Of a stretch of 64,000 bases of DNA, positions 1 to 9,023 are shown piece after piece (positions within the stretch are counted from its first letter, which is position 1; each line of letters opens with the position of its first letter). The stretch is from Faecalicatena contorta (GTDB taxonomy: Bacteria > Bacillota > Clostridia > Lachnospirales > Lachnospiraceae). The translations under genes were made by a program, and so were the position numbers. A model generated the notes under the pieces. The model was not told the origin of the DNA and made no database searches. It saw only the letters and a list, made by a program, of their open reading frames with translations. The DNA lies in NCBI RefSeq assembly GCF_021531895.1, contig NZ_JAFBIX010000005.1, positions 51,406 to 115,405 of the forward strand. The letters are read 5' to 3'.

Positions 1-167
1 TATACTGCAAATATCTGTCTCAATACCGGTATTTTAAAATAATCAATAACCGCAATCAGAACAGCTAAAATCAATGACGCCACAAAGGAAAGTACTGTCA
101 ATGACAAAGTAACCGGCAGCACATGCAGCATTGCCCTCAACGCTGTTAATGAAAACTCTAAATCCAC
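1..167 (-). CDS. Amino-acid ABC transporter permease, N-terminal fragment
   Basis: This is the first 55 or so residues of a permease that runs off the left edge of the window. The start is GTG, seven bases after a clear AGGGAGGA ribosome binding site. The visible protein has a short amphipathic N-terminus, the LPVTLSLTVLS-type segment typical of His/Glu/Gln-family amino-acid permeases and one hydrophobic helix. It follows a family 3 solute-binding protein on the same strand with a 24-base gap, so the two would form one importer. The ATPase gene would be expected beyond the edge. The permease family call is inferred from the N-terminus and the neighbour; the substrate is unknown. Confidence 0.75.
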   Translation of the reverse strand, partial: MDLEFSLTALRAMLHVLPVTLSLTVLSFVASLILAVLIAVIDYFKIPVLRQIFAV

Positions 168-191
168 GTTGTTCCTCCCTGTATCTTATCC

Positions 192-1019
192 TTACTGTGC
201 ATCTTCTGGTTTTTCAGTGATATCCATCTCAAACCATTTCTCAGATAATTTCTTTAAGGTTCCATCTTCACGCATTTCCTGAATTGCTTTGGAAACAACT
301 TCGCAAAGCTCTTCACCACGTTCTGTCTTAGTGAACGGATATGCATTTATCTCCAGGACATTTGTTTTTCCAAGAATTTTCAAATTATCTACTTCTTTCA
401 CAGTTGTATTACAGGAAGTTTCAGCTCTTGGCCACAGATCACATCTGCCGAGAGCAACATCTTGTACAGACATACCATCATAATATGTTGGTGCTAATTC
501 GATACCATATTCTTTATTAATTGCATCTACAATAATCTCATCACTTGTATTTGTCTCACAGGAAATTGTCATACCAGTTGCAAGATCATCCATGGACTGC
601 AATTTTTCATTATCAGCTGCTGCAAGAAGGCAATATACATTGTAAGCATATGGTTCAGAAAATGTATATTTCTCTTTTCTTTCATCTGTAACGGAAATCT
701 GTTCACCCACCGTATCAATTCGATTATCATCCAGCATAACCCACATACCATCCCATTCCATGATCTGGTAGTCAATTTCATAACCAGTACGCTCTCCAAT
801 CTCCTGCCATACATCATAATCATAACCGGAAAGATTACCATCTTCATCCGTCTGAATCCAGCCCGGTGTTGTCGCTTCACACGCAACATGGATTACTTTT
901 TCTTCTTCAGAATTACTTCCTTCATCAGAAGACTCTTCACTTTTTTTACTACCGCATCCCACAGCCACTGCCATTATCATAGTAACACACAAAAGTACGC
1001 TTATTATTCTTTGTTTCAT
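192..1019 (-). CDS. Amino-acid ABC transporter substrate-binding lipoprotein (SBP_bac_3 family)
   Basis: 275 residues. It begins with a lipoprotein signal peptide (positively charged MKQR, hydrophobic core, lipobox AVGC with the lipidated Cys at about residue 22) followed by a Ser/Glu-rich linker. The mature part reads as a family 3 periplasmic binding protein: VACEATTPGW opening strand, SGYDYDVW motif, AIQEMREDGTLKKLSEKWF near the C-terminus. It should capture a polar amino acid or small cationic/anionic ligand at the outer membrane face and hand it to the permease encoded immediately downstream. GGAGGAAG lies just upstream of the ATG. Ligand specificity cannot be read from the sequence. Confidence 0.92.
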   Translation of the reverse strand: MKQRIISVLLCVTMIMAVAVGCGSKKSEESSDEGSNSEEEKVIHVACEATTPGWIQTDEDGNLSGYDYDVWQEIGERTGYEIDYQIMEWDGMWVMLDDNRIDTVGEQISVTDERKEKYTFSEPYAYNVYCLLAAADNEKLQSMDDLATGMTISCETNTSDEIIVDAINKEYGIELAPTYYDGMSVQDVALGRCDLWPRAETSCNTTVKEVDNLKILGKTNVLEINAYPFTKTERGEELCEVVSKAIQEMREDGTLKKLSEKWFEMDITEKPEDAQ

Positions 1020-1062
1020 TCGTTCTTCCTCCTTATGTGATATCCAACGTTTTATCGTCAGA

Positions 1063-1090
1063 ATTATAACACATAACCTACAGCGACTAA
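1063..1090 (-). promoter_or_regulatory. Probable sigma-A promoter of the amino-acid ABC importer
   Basis: On the minus strand a perfect TATAAT preceded by TG-containing GTGT lies at 1063-1068, with TTAGTC 16 bases further upstream. It is about 45 bases before the SBP start codon. The -10 is strong and the -35 is weak. Confidence 0.45.
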
Positions 1091-1138
1091 TAATTGTTAT
1101 TTATCATATATATATTTATAGGATCTATAAGTAGCTAT

Positions 1139-3577
1139 TTATCCAATATACGTGTTTCCGCTTCCCTGGGTCATCTGATCCATTTCCTCATAAGTCACAC
1201 TGGATCGTTCCCCGGTCTCCGGATCGACATAGATCACAACTGCATCTGTATATCCGATCAATATAACTGAATTTTCTGCGTTCAACATACCGATCACTGG
1301 TGATCCCTGGTTAATGATGTATAGTAATTCCTCTGTTGCACAGCCGGTCAGATCCAGATACCGATCGTCATTCAGACTCTTCATAATATCTACCGGTGCT
1401 TCTTTCTGCTTTAACCGGTCGGCAATTCTCTGGATCACGTCATCTTTGTCAGTGATTGTGTACTGCAAATCTCTATTTCCGCGCTCCCAGATATAATTCT
1501 GCGTGGCATCTACCACAACGCCACTGTAAGAATCAGCCAGCCTAATTGCTTCACCCGCCTTTTCACAACAGTCTAGCAGTTGTCCATACCCATATACATA
1601 ATATTTATCTGCATGGGTTACATCTTCGAATTCAACGACTACCGGGTCTTCCATTACAATCTGCTTTGGCCGCAGTACCTTCGGCTCCTTATCTGAGATT
1701 CCATCTTCAAATGTAAGCCGGACTTGTGTCTCCTTAAGATCTGTCGCATACGATTCCAGATAGATATTGCTCTTTTCTTTTTCGGTATTATTCGTGATGT
1801 AATCCTGAGAGGTACTGGTATACGTATTGCCATCTTTTACTGCACGATTCAATGTCACCATATTATCTTTCAAATATGCATCCAACACATATGTGCCATC
1901 TGCCTGATAGGTCTTTACAATTTCGCTTTTGCTGTTTTGTATCTCTACTTTGTACATTGGAACCGTAATTTCTCCGGAAACCGTATTACCTGTATCTGCA
2001 GTCTTGGCCACTCCATAGACAAAATCATTTTTTACAAACCCCAACGGGCGGATACATTCATCTGATTCGCATTCCGCCGTTCGTTCCTTGCCACTCTCGA
2101 GATTCTTGACAACCACCTTTGTCGCTGTGTTCAGATCTCCATTTTCCTGATAAGCGACCAGATGTCCATCTTCTGATACCACATACTGGTCTTCGTTCAA
2201 AGCTTCAACAAGCGCCGTATTCTCCTCCATCTCCACATCGAATTCATAGAGCGTACCTTCTACCATGATGTATAGCATATTGCGGCTGGCGCTGTAGTAG
2301 ACAAGCTTGCTCATTTCATTTATGACGTTTTCATATGACTTATCGCTGGAGATAAATACTTTTTCTTCCACGGAGTTCTTCTCCATGTCATAATAATAGA
2401 CGGCAATTCCAACTTCTCCCTCATGGCTTCCACGATTCATATAACCACATACCGCGAAGATTGTGTTCCCTGTCTCATCCATTTCCAGAAGCTTAATCTC
2501 ATGCTTTGTCACAAGATTACGTACATCGCTATTTTCAGCATCTGCAAAACTGAATACCTGGGACACTTCGTCGGTATCTTTGTTGTAATTCCACAATTCA
2601 TTTGCCACAACAAAAGACACAACAGAACCGTCATCATTTACCATATAAGAAATATTCTTTGGGGCTATTCCAAGCAAAACGCCTTTTTCATTCAACACTT
2701 GCTTTGTTGCGTCAAATATCTGTTCCATCGTTCTATCATAATTGAGCAGATAAGTTTTCTGTGCATCTGCAATATGGCGCACACGGAAGAATTCTTTGAC
2801 CGCATAGACATCCGTCTCATTCTCTTCGCCTTTACATCTTACGCGATATTCCAACTGTACCGAGATGGAATTACTGTTAATCTCTTTAATATTCCAGCGT
2901 TCGCCTTTTTCAACTTCCGGCTCCAGGCTTCCCCAGGATACATGGTCATAATCGGAGTGAATGGTCACATGCTGAAAGCTGGTATTATCGCCCTCTTCGC
3001 TCGGTTCAATGGCTGCACCTACGCCGGCACCCTCTACTTTTCCAATGGCACTCTCGTGAAAATTCCGAATATAATCCAGACATTCCATAACAGACGCATC
3101 TGATGCATTTACAATCCTGGTGTAAAAATAAATGGTCTTATCTTCTGTATAGAGCGCGATCTCGAGGACACGCTCTTCATCCATTAGCCCTTCATCGCTC
3201 AAATCTGCCGTGATGTTTTCTCCCGGATTTTTTACCTTTTCTTCCTTTAGCTTTTCTTCGCCATCCAATGTATAGATGGTATAAGAAGCACTGCTGATCT
3301 TAATGCCATATGCCTGGACGTTAATCTCCAGACGCTGATTTGTCACCGGCGTTATGGTATCCCTCATAGCTGGAATGTCCATCGCTTTTGCATACCCACT
3401 CAACATATTCAACGCATAACCCTGGTAGGAAAATGAAACCTGTGGATAGGTTGCTGCTCCCATGTCAGCCGTCATGTTATCATTGCCTTTATTCGTATAA
3501 TAGCTGAACCCTAACACAGCAATGATGAATACTATGATAAGGACTCCTGCTTCAATCAATCTATTTTTCCACTTCAT
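1139..3577 (-). CDS. Membrane-anchored extracytoplasmic protein with C-terminal C39-like domain, function unknown
   Basis: 812 residues with a single N-terminal transmembrane anchor (about residues 9-28) and a large predicted extracytoplasmic part. The middle (about 280-560) is made of repeated beta-strand units resembling a WD40/TolB-like propeller. The last 180 or so residues resemble a peptidase C39-like fold: a region around LLDCCEKAGEAIRLAD, an INQGSPVIGM strand, then VILIGYTDAVVIYVDPETG, the usual place of the catalytic His being ENSVILIG here. The catalytic His therefore seems to be missing, so this may be a binding rather than a cleaving domain. It lies 13 bases downstream of the methyltransferase gene and is probably co-transcribed with it and the upstream two-component system. 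The fold assignment is an inference. Confidence 0.7.
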   Translation of the reverse strand: MKWKNRLIEAGVLIIVFIIAVLGFSYYTNKGNDNMTADMGAATYPQVSFSYQGYALNMLSGYAKAMDIPAMRDTITPVTNQRLEINVQAYGIKISSASYTIYTLDGEEKLKEEKVKNPGENITADLSDEGLMDEERVLEIALYTEDKTIYFYTRIVNASDASVMECLDYIRNFHESAIGKVEGAGVGAAIEPSEEGDNTSFQHVTIHSDYDHVSWGSLEPEVEKGERWNIKEINSNSISVQLEYRVRCKGEENETDVYAVKEFFRVRHIADAQKTYLLNYDRTMEQIFDATKQVLNEKGVLLGIAPKNISYMVNDDGSVVSFVVANELWNYNKDTDEVSQVFSFADAENSDVRNLVTKHEIKLLEMDETGNTIFAVCGYMNRGSHEGEVGIAVYYYDMEKNSVEEKVFISSDKSYENVINEMSKLVYYSASRNMLYIMVEGTLYEFDVEMEENTALVEALNEDQYVVSEDGHLVAYQENGDLNTATKVVVKNLESGKERTAECESDECIRPLGFVKNDFVYGVAKTADTGNTVSGEITVPMYKVEIQNSKSEIVKTYQADGTYVLDAYLKDNMVTLNRAVKDGNTYTSTSQDYITNNTEKEKSNIYLESYATDLKETQVRLTFEDGISDKEPKVLRPKQIVMEDPVVVEFEDVTHADKYYVYGYGQLLDCCEKAGEAIRLADSYSGVVVDATQNYIWERGNRDLQYTITDKDDVIQRIADRLKQKEAPVDIMKSLNDDRYLDLTGCATEELLYIINQGSPVIGMLNAENSVILIGYTDAVVIYVDPETGERSSVTYEEMDQMTQGSGNTYIG

Positions 3578-3590
3578 TTACAAATCCCCT

Positions 3591-4748
3591 TCATGATCTG
3601 GCACAATTCGCATCTTGTAATAACCGTCCCAACATCGGCTCAACGTGCAGATATTCTTCACACTTTTGAATAGCCTCTGTATTCTCCCCTTTTTTTCCGG
3701 TCTTCACTGCACGAATCAATATATTCTTCGGTGTATGCTCCATATCTATAAATTCCAGAATCTGAGCATCATAACCTTCCCTTTCCAGGTATTCCGCACG
3801 CAATGCATCTGTCACCAGCGCAGCCATACGTTCCTTAATCAAGCCATATTTGAAAACAGGCTCCAGTACATCATTTTTTATCTGGCGGTTTAACTCATGC
3901 TGACAGCACGGTACTGATAAGATTACTTTGGCATCCCAGCCGATAGCTTTGGCCAAAGCAAAATCTGTTGCCGTATCACAGGCATGAAGCGTTACCACCA
4001 TATCCACCTTATCTACACCGGTATAGTCAGCGATATTTCCCTCCAAGAACACCAGCTTCTCATAACCATATTTCCGGCTAAGCTCATTACAATGTCGGAT
4101 AACATCCTTTTTAAGATCCAGTCCGATAATACGTATGTCATAATGCTTCAGCTCATGCAGATAATAATACATCGCAAATGTCAGGTAAGATTTGCCACAT
4201 CCGAAATCCAGAATTGTAAGCTCCCTTCCCTTATCAAGCTCCGGCAAAATATCTTCAATAAACTCCAGGAAACGATTGATCTGCCGGAATTTATCAAATC
4301 GGGAATGGACGACCTTTCCCTCCTGCGTCATGACCCCCAGATCCTGAAGGAACGGGACCGGGATACCTTCTTCCAAGACATAGTGCTTCTTCCGATTATG
4401 GCTCATATCTACATCCTTTCTTTCACACTTCTGAGCCTTCTTCTTAATCGTCACCTTTCCCTTTTTGCTCACCAAAACCGTATACTGGTACTTCTGCGTC
4501 TCTATCTGCATCTGACGCATGTTCTCCATATGCCCCAGAAGCAGTTCACATGCCTCTCGTGAATCTGCATTCCTGTGAAAAGCCTGATTATTCTGGAACA
4601 ATTCAAGCTGAAATACCAGATTCTCCTTCTGTAGCAAGGGGCGCACTTTAATCTTGACCGGGCCATCCTTTCGCCGCGGATTACTAAGCGTTGCCGTAAT
4701 AAATTCTATATTTAGATTGTCCTGTAATAATTCTCTTAATTCATTCAT
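3591..4748 (-). CDS. Class I SAM-dependent methyltransferase (Methyltransf_32 type)
   Basis: 385 residues. An N-terminal 110-residue domain of unknown role is followed by a Rossmann methyltransferase core: motif I ILDFGCGKSYL at about 179-189, an acidic GLDLKKD motif II, and the HACDTATD and SVPCCQHEL motifs characteristic of the Methyltransf_32 (METTL25-like) family. The substrate is unknown. The CC pair and neighbouring conserved residues are typical of the family. The gene sits between the sensor kinase (98 bases upstream, with a hairpin in the gap) and the 812-residue membrane protein (13 bases downstream). Confidence 0.85.
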   Translation of the reverse strand: MNELRELLQDNLNIEFITATLSNPRRKDGPVKIKVRPLLQKENLVFQLELFQNNQAFHRNADSREACELLLGHMENMRQMQIETQKYQYTVLVSKKGKVTIKKKAQKCERKDVDMSHNRKKHYVLEEGIPVPFLQDLGVMTQEGKVVHSRFDKFRQINRFLEFIEDILPELDKGRELTILDFGCGKSYLTFAMYYYLHELKHYDIRIIGLDLKKDVIRHCNELSRKYGYEKLVFLEGNIADYTGVDKVDMVVTLHACDTATDFALAKAIGWDAKVILSVPCCQHELNRQIKNDVLEPVFKYGLIKERMAALVTDALRAEYLEREGYDAQILEFIDMEHTPKNILIRAVKTGKKGENTEAIQKCEEYLHVEPMLGRLLQDANCARS

Positions 4749-4787
4749 AGTATTATTATTGTAATGTTTTTTCCTGACAAGCGCAAG

Positions 4788-4864
4788 TTTGGGACGGGGG
4801 TTTTTTCATTTTCCTCCGTCCCAAATTAAAATATCCCTGTCCCTTTTTACATTTGCCCTGTCCC
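4788..4864. repeat. Inverted repeat plus GGGACAGGG direct repeats at the kinase 3' end
   Basis: TTTGGGACGG (4788-4797) pairs with CCGTCCCAAA (4816-4825). Next to it two direct copies of CCCTGTCCC (4835-4843 and 4856-4864) occur 21 bases apart. The second lies inside the last codons of the sensor kinase and encodes the C-terminal GTGQM. There is no T-run after the stem on the minus strand, so it is not a canonical intrinsic terminator. It looks like a small intergenic repeat that abuts or has entered the kinase terminus. Confidence 0.5.
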
Positions 4865-7459
4865 TATTGGAAATGTTATGGTCACCCGGAACAGATCTCC
4901 GTCCAGATACAATTCGAATTTGCCGCCTTGCATCTGGGTCAATGACTTGGCTATAGATAGTCCGAGGCCGCTGCCTTCTGTGCTTCGTGAGATATCTCCC
5001 CGAATAAATCGTTCGGTCAGCTCATCTGCCGAGATATTGAGCGGCTGCTGGGATATGTTTTTCAGACTGAATACTGCCGAATCATTTACTACTTTTAATT
5101 CTGCATATACACGGGTTCCTTCCATAGCGTATTTGGCTGCATTGTTGTAAATATTGGCCAATACTCTCCAGAGCCGTCTACCGTCTGCCCGTATCACGAC
5201 TTCTTTCTCTGGCAGGATCAGCACTTCTTTCAATTCTCTGGCTTTGAATTTTTCTTCAAATTCTCCGCTAGTCTGCTGAATCATCTCTACAAAATTAATA
5301 TTCATATACTGTAGTGTAATATTGCCAGAACTTACTTTGGATGCCTCTACTACATCTTCTGTAAGGGTCTTAAGCCGTTGGGCTTTTGCCTCCAGGATCT
5401 CCAGATACCGCTGAATCTTCGGATCTTCAAAATTTTCCTTCTTTAACAAATCCACATAATTAATAATAGAAGTAAGCGGTGTCTTAATATCATGGGAAAC
5501 ATTGGTAATCAGATCTGTTTTGAGCCGTTCACTCTTCATACTTTCTTCCAGTGCCCGGTCCAGGCCTTCTCCAATGGAGTTAATCTTTTCAGCAATGATC
5601 TTCTGATCTCCGTTCAATCCATTCAAAGGAATCTTATATTCCACTTCACCTTCCGCAATCTTAAGAATTCCTTCCTTAATTCTCTGCTTTCCGATAGCCT
5701 GTCTAACCATATAGACAAATGCAGCCAACTCCGCTCCTAGTATCAGCGCAGGCAACAGAAAAGTAATTCCCATGACCGATGCCCACTCGATCAATGCAAA
5801 GAATGAAAACAGCCCGATAACGCCAAATACAATAATAACCTGCCACACGTCATTGAAATTACAGAATAGCACCTTTATAAATCCGCCGAACCATCTTAGA
5901 AGACTATTTTTCCATAATGTCCTTGCCTTTATTCTTCGTACCAGACTTAAGAAACCTGTCAGGAATAATGCATAGGTATAAACTGCAAGTAAAGCACCAC
6001 ATATCATATAAGGGATCGCACTCTGGATATAATCTGCCTGATATAACTGATAATCTCCTCCCCACGATGGAAAATACGAATACGTAATTCCAGACACACC
6101 CAATGCAACAGGAATGCACCAACCTCCAATCACCACCAGAGCAGCAATCTCGGTCTTCCAACGGTCAAATCCATTCAGATGTAATTCCTCATCTTGCGGA
6201 TTACGACCGGCTATCACCGTAAGCCATACCAGAAGTATCAGGAATACAATACTCGCAGCACATCCCATCACCAGGATACCCCTCGCACTTGTTCCGTATT
6301 TATCATATAACTGGGATTCCGTATAAAATGCATCCTTAATCGGATAGGTCGTATCCACGCCAACAGCATAGATGAATCCCTCTTCTTTATTGCCGGAGTT
6401 CTTCACCTCTTCCTGCCAGTCCGAAGCATCTATATTATTAAAATTCGTCTCAAAATCTGCAAGTTTCGGCATAATGATTGCATATTTTCCCATCTTCCGG
6501 AACATTTCCAGATTCTCCTGCGCCTTGTCATAATCCTGATATGCTTTCCGGTTTGTATACACACGCTTAGTATCAGTATCTACATACAAATACGCAAAGT
6601 TCGTATCTCCTTCCTGATAGAACTCACTCAGATCATTATATTCTCTCATGTCACTTTCGACCTGGTAGATACAATATCTCAGCATTTCATAAGCTTCACT
6701 CAGCCGGCCATTCCAGATAGGATTGTCATTAGCTATCTCCATAACACTCTTGCCATCTACCGTCTGATATTCTTCGGCCAGCCATTGTCCATCGTAACTC
6801 CAGCAGTCAATATACGCAATCTTCCCTTCTACATCCTGAAGCCCCTTGAAAGCATTCACCGTATTATTATAGAAATTTCCATCCTGCAATTCATTCAGAA
6901 TATCCTCTTCAGAAACTCCTGAATCATCACTTGCGATTACAAACCGAAGCTCACCACTGTCTATCAGATTCCTAAATTCACTATAGTAATAATAATGATA
7001 GGTATTGTCAGAACGCTTACATACAATAATATTCTCATCCATACCTGCATTATCATCGTAAGATGAATTCTCTTCTCCCTGGTCGAGCCATTGCTGCGCC
7101 CAGTCAGACAGATCCTGCAGTCGGTATGCCAGACCACTTAGATTTTCATTCGTAATCTCTGACTCATTATAATATTCCTGTATATCGACAATCTTCTGCG
7201 GATTATAGACCCCATCCGTCTCGAATCGGTCCCGCATTCCAATTCCATTCATTACCTGGTGGCTATATGTTCGCAACAGCTCATTAAAGCTTTTCGTCTC
7301 TTCATAATTCTTTGCAGGCTTTCCTTCAAACATCTCATTGCGCCCTGCCGGATAGGACAAAATCCATATGATGCAGACCGCCATAATCACCACCAGAATA
7401 TGTTCAGCAACGATCAAAAGTCCTTTTATGATCGGCGCCCGATACCAACGACGCTTCAT
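4847..7459 (-). CDS. Sensor histidine kinase with large extracytoplasmic sensor and multi-TM domain
   Basis: 870 residues. One N-terminal transmembrane helix is followed by about 350 extracytoplasmic residues with many Tyr/Asn/Asp, then roughly six membrane helices (about 390-590). A linker leads to the HisKA helix with the phosphoacceptor His at about 656 (NVSHDIKTPLTS). The HATPase domain has an N-box (NNAAKYA, about 773) and a G2 box (GSGLGLSIAK, about 829). The usual DxGxG G1 box is absent: the region reads VFSLKNISQQPLNISADEL, a pattern shared by a Clostridia kinase clade. The gene follows its response regulator by 12 bases. The signal is unknown. The C-terminus overlaps a GGGACAGGG repeat. 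Confidence 0.93.
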   Translation of the reverse strand: MKRRWYRAPIIKGLLIVAEHILVVIMAVCIIWILSYPAGRNEMFEGKPAKNYEETKSFNELLRTYSHQVMNGIGMRDRFETDGVYNPQKIVDIQEYYNESEITNENLSGLAYRLQDLSDWAQQWLDQGEENSSYDDNAGMDENIIVCKRSDNTYHYYYYSEFRNLIDSGELRFVIASDDSGVSEEDILNELQDGNFYNNTVNAFKGLQDVEGKIAYIDCWSYDGQWLAEEYQTVDGKSVMEIANDNPIWNGRLSEAYEMLRYCIYQVESDMREYNDLSEFYQEGDTNFAYLYVDTDTKRVYTNRKAYQDYDKAQENLEMFRKMGKYAIIMPKLADFETNFNNIDASDWQEEVKNSGNKEEGFIYAVGVDTTYPIKDAFYTESQLYDKYGTSARGILVMGCAASIVFLILLVWLTVIAGRNPQDEELHLNGFDRWKTEIAALVVIGGWCIPVALGVSGITYSYFPSWGGDYQLYQADYIQSAIPYMICGALLAVYTYALFLTGFLSLVRRIKARTLWKNSLLRWFGGFIKVLFCNFNDVWQVIIVFGVIGLFSFFALIEWASVMGITFLLPALILGAELAAFVYMVRQAIGKQRIKEGILKIAEGEVEYKIPLNGLNGDQKIIAEKINSIGEGLDRALEESMKSERLKTDLITNVSHDIKTPLTSIINYVDLLKKENFEDPKIQRYLEILEAKAQRLKTLTEDVVEASKVSSGNITLQYMNINFVEMIQQTSGEFEEKFKARELKEVLILPEKEVVIRADGRRLWRVLANIYNNAAKYAMEGTRVYAELKVVNDSAVFSLKNISQQPLNISADELTERFIRGDISRSTEGSGLGLSIAKSLTQMQGGKFELYLDGDLFRVTITFPIGTGQM

Positions 7460-7471
7460 ATATACTCCCTT

Positions 7472-8167
7472 CTAAAGTTTCTCTATCTTATATCCAACAC
7501 CCCAGACCACTTTCAGATAGCGCGGCTCCTTAGGATTGATCTCAATCTTCTCCCGAATATGCCGGATATGTACCGCCACTGTATTATCCACACCAATGGC
7601 TTCTTCATTCCAGATATTTTCATATATCTGATCAATAGAAAATACTTTCCCTTGATTCTTCATTAATAATAGTAAAATATTGTATTCGATAGGTGTCAGC
7701 TTCACAGTCTCCCCATCTACGGTTACTTTCTTCAGATCATTATTGATTGACAGTCCTCCAACCTCATACACTGCCTGATTCTCATGATTCACCGTACTTC
7801 CAAGCTGCGTATATCTTCGAAGCTGTGATTTAACCCTGGCTACCAGTTCCAATGGATTAAATGGCTTGGTAACATAATCATCAGCCCCGACGTTCAATCC
7901 AAGAATCTTATCAGCATCCTCAGATTTTGCAGACAATATGATAATCGGCATATTATTCTCTTCCCGAATCTTAAGCGTTGCCCGTATTCCATCAAGCCTT
8001 GGCATCATAACATCAATCACAAGAAGATCTACTTTTTCGTTCTTCAAGACCTTTAACGCTTCCTCCCCGTCATAAGCCTTCAACACATGATACCCTTCCT
8101 GAGACATATATATATCAATTGCCTCTACAATTTCTTTATCATCATCACAAACTAATATATTAGCCAT
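7472..8167 (-). CDS. OmpR/PhoB-family response regulator
   Basis: 231 residues from the chosen start. The receiver domain has the acidic pair in CDDD, the phosphoacceptor Asp at about 52 (VIDVMMPR), and the conserved Thr/Ser and Lys (ILSAK, VTKPF). The C-terminal winged helix (about 135-231) has the LTPIEYNILLLLMKNQGKVF and VHIRHIREK signatures. The start used here is the ATG preceded by GGGAGGTGATAAAA. An upstream in-frame ATG at 8194 would place that ribosome binding site inside the gene and is unlikely. It is the cognate partner of the kinase 12 bases downstream. It is divergently transcribed from the Spo0A-C gene. Confidence 0.95.
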   Translation of the reverse strand: MANILVCDDDKEIVEAIDIYMSQEGYHVLKAYDGEEALKVLKNEKVDLLVIDVMMPRLDGIRATLKIREENNMPIIILSAKSEDADKILGLNVGADDYVTKPFNPLELVARVKSQLRRYTQLGSTVNHENQAVYEVGGLSINNDLKKVTVDGETVKLTPIEYNILLLLMKNQGKVFSIDQIYENIWNEEAIGVDNTVAVHIRHIREKIEINPKEPRYLKVVWGVGYKIEKL

Positions 8168-8185
8168 TTTTATCACCTCCCTTAT

Positions 8186-8214
8186 ACTATACAAGAATAG
8201 CAGTAATTTTTTAA
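8186..8214 (-). promoter_or_regulatory. Candidate promoter of the two-component operon
   Basis: On the minus strand TTAAAA (8209-8214), a 17-base spacer and TATAGT (8186-8191) precede the response regulator start by about 20 bases. The -10 nearly touches the ribosome binding site, implying a very short leader. Confidence 0.35.
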
Positions 8215-8257
8215 GAGCAGTTTGTGGAAATTCTTAAGATATTCTGAAAATCTTTTC

Positions 8258-8274
8258 TGTCGAAAAATGTCGAA
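8258..8274 (+). promoter_or_regulatory. Two tandem Spo0A binding boxes (0A boxes)
   Basis: TGTCGAA occurs at 8258-8264 and again at 8268-8274 in the same orientation, a 10-base repeat with a 3-base gap. This matches the 0A-box consensus TGNCGAA and the tandem spacing known for Spo0A dimers. It lies between the divergent response-regulator operon and a gene encoding a free Spo0A DNA-binding domain, roughly 60-75 bases upstream of the likely transcription start of the latter. Confidence 0.65.
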
Positions 8275-8320
8275 TTTTTACTGTTCACGTCGCGAAATAT
8301 ATTAAATACTATATTTCCGA

Positions 8321-8326
8321 TATAAT
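8321..8326 (+). promoter_or_regulatory. -10 element of the Spo0A-C-like gene
   Basis: A perfect TATAAT stands 60 bases before the ATG. No good -35 is visible at 17 bases, as would be expected for an activator-dependent promoter; the upstream 0A boxes are a candidate site for that activator. Confidence 0.4.
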
Positions 8327-8386
8327 GTCCCTATAGCATGTTTTCGTTTCTCATTGTAATAAAACGTAAATAGAACAGGAGACAAC

Positions 8387-8737
8387 ATGAGTGAAATAGA
8401 AATTGAACGCTTAATTCGCTCTCTTGGCATTGGCGCAACATACCGAGGATATCATTATCTTCAATATGGGATAAAACTTTGCCTGGAGAACGAAGACTAT
8501 CTTCTCTCTGTCAGTAAATCCCTCTATCCCCAAATTGCAAACCATTACTGCACAAGCAGCTACAGCGTCGAGAGAGATATCCGAACCGTAATTAATGTTT
8601 GCTGGGAGCGAGGAAACCGCGAACTACTCCAGAAAATTGCCATGCACCCTCTGGAGGTTCGTCCCGCTTCCAGCGAATTTTTAGATATATTAACTGCCCA
8701 TCTTAAGCAAAAAGATATTGAAAGATTCTATTTTTAA
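8387..8737 (+). CDS. Stand-alone Spo0A C-terminal DNA-binding domain protein
   Basis: 116 residues. The whole protein aligns by eye with the effector domain of Spo0A: IGATYRGYHYL (compare IGVPAHIKGYLYL), LYPQIANHY (LYPDIAKKF), the recognition-helix region SYSVERDIRTVINVCWERGN (SRVERAIRHAIEVAWSRGN) and the SEFLDILTAHLK tail. There is no receiver domain, and no room for one upstream. It should therefore bind 0A boxes without phosphorylation control and could compete with or replace Spo0A at target promoters. CAGGAGACAAC precedes the ATG. Two tandem 0A boxes lie upstream, suggesting autoregulation or control by Spo0A. The biological output is not known. Confidence 0.88.
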   Translation: MSEIEIERLIRSLGIGATYRGYHYLQYGIKLCLENEDYLLSVSKSLYPQIANHYCTSSYSVERDIRTVINVCWERGNRELLQKIAMHPLEVRPASSEFLDILTAHLKQKDIERFYF

Positions 8738-8880
8738 CATTTCTTCTCTGTCATCTTAAGTCCTTTTTAAGAATTTTTCTTTTTCTTTTAGAGTTTTAAC
8801 ATACTTTAGACATAATTTTCTTTTATACTTAGTTACAGATAGTTGATAAACAAATCACTATCTCCCCCTCATAAAGTAAA

Positions 8881-8982
8881 ACATCAAGAAATACATGTTC
8901 TTGATGTCACACTTTACTCTCATTCCTTTAGATAACTATAACAACAACGAAACCCGTTAGCATGATAGCTAACGGGTTTCGT
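8881..8982. terminator. Two hairpins between convergent genes, likely terminators
   Basis: ACATCAAGAA (8881-8890) pairs with its complement at 8898-8907. A second, perfect 15-bp stem joins 8947-8961 and 8968-8982 (arms begin ACGAAACCCG, loop ATGATA). The latter sits 41 bases after the GH32 stop and probably ends the fructan operon. The former probably ends the Spo0A-C transcript. T-tracts after the stems are only moderate. The rest of the 8738-9023 gap shows nothing else recognisable. Confidence 0.65.
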
Positions 8983-9023
8983 CATTGTTTGATACATCAT
9001 GATTTTTCTACATGTTGTTTCCC

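Noticed and set aside
2423..3103. A 226-residue plus-strand reading frame inside the 812-residue membrane protein gene.
   Set aside because: It is a shadow of the minus-strand gene: no start context, biased residues (Ile/Phe/Cys/His rich) and no recognisable domain.
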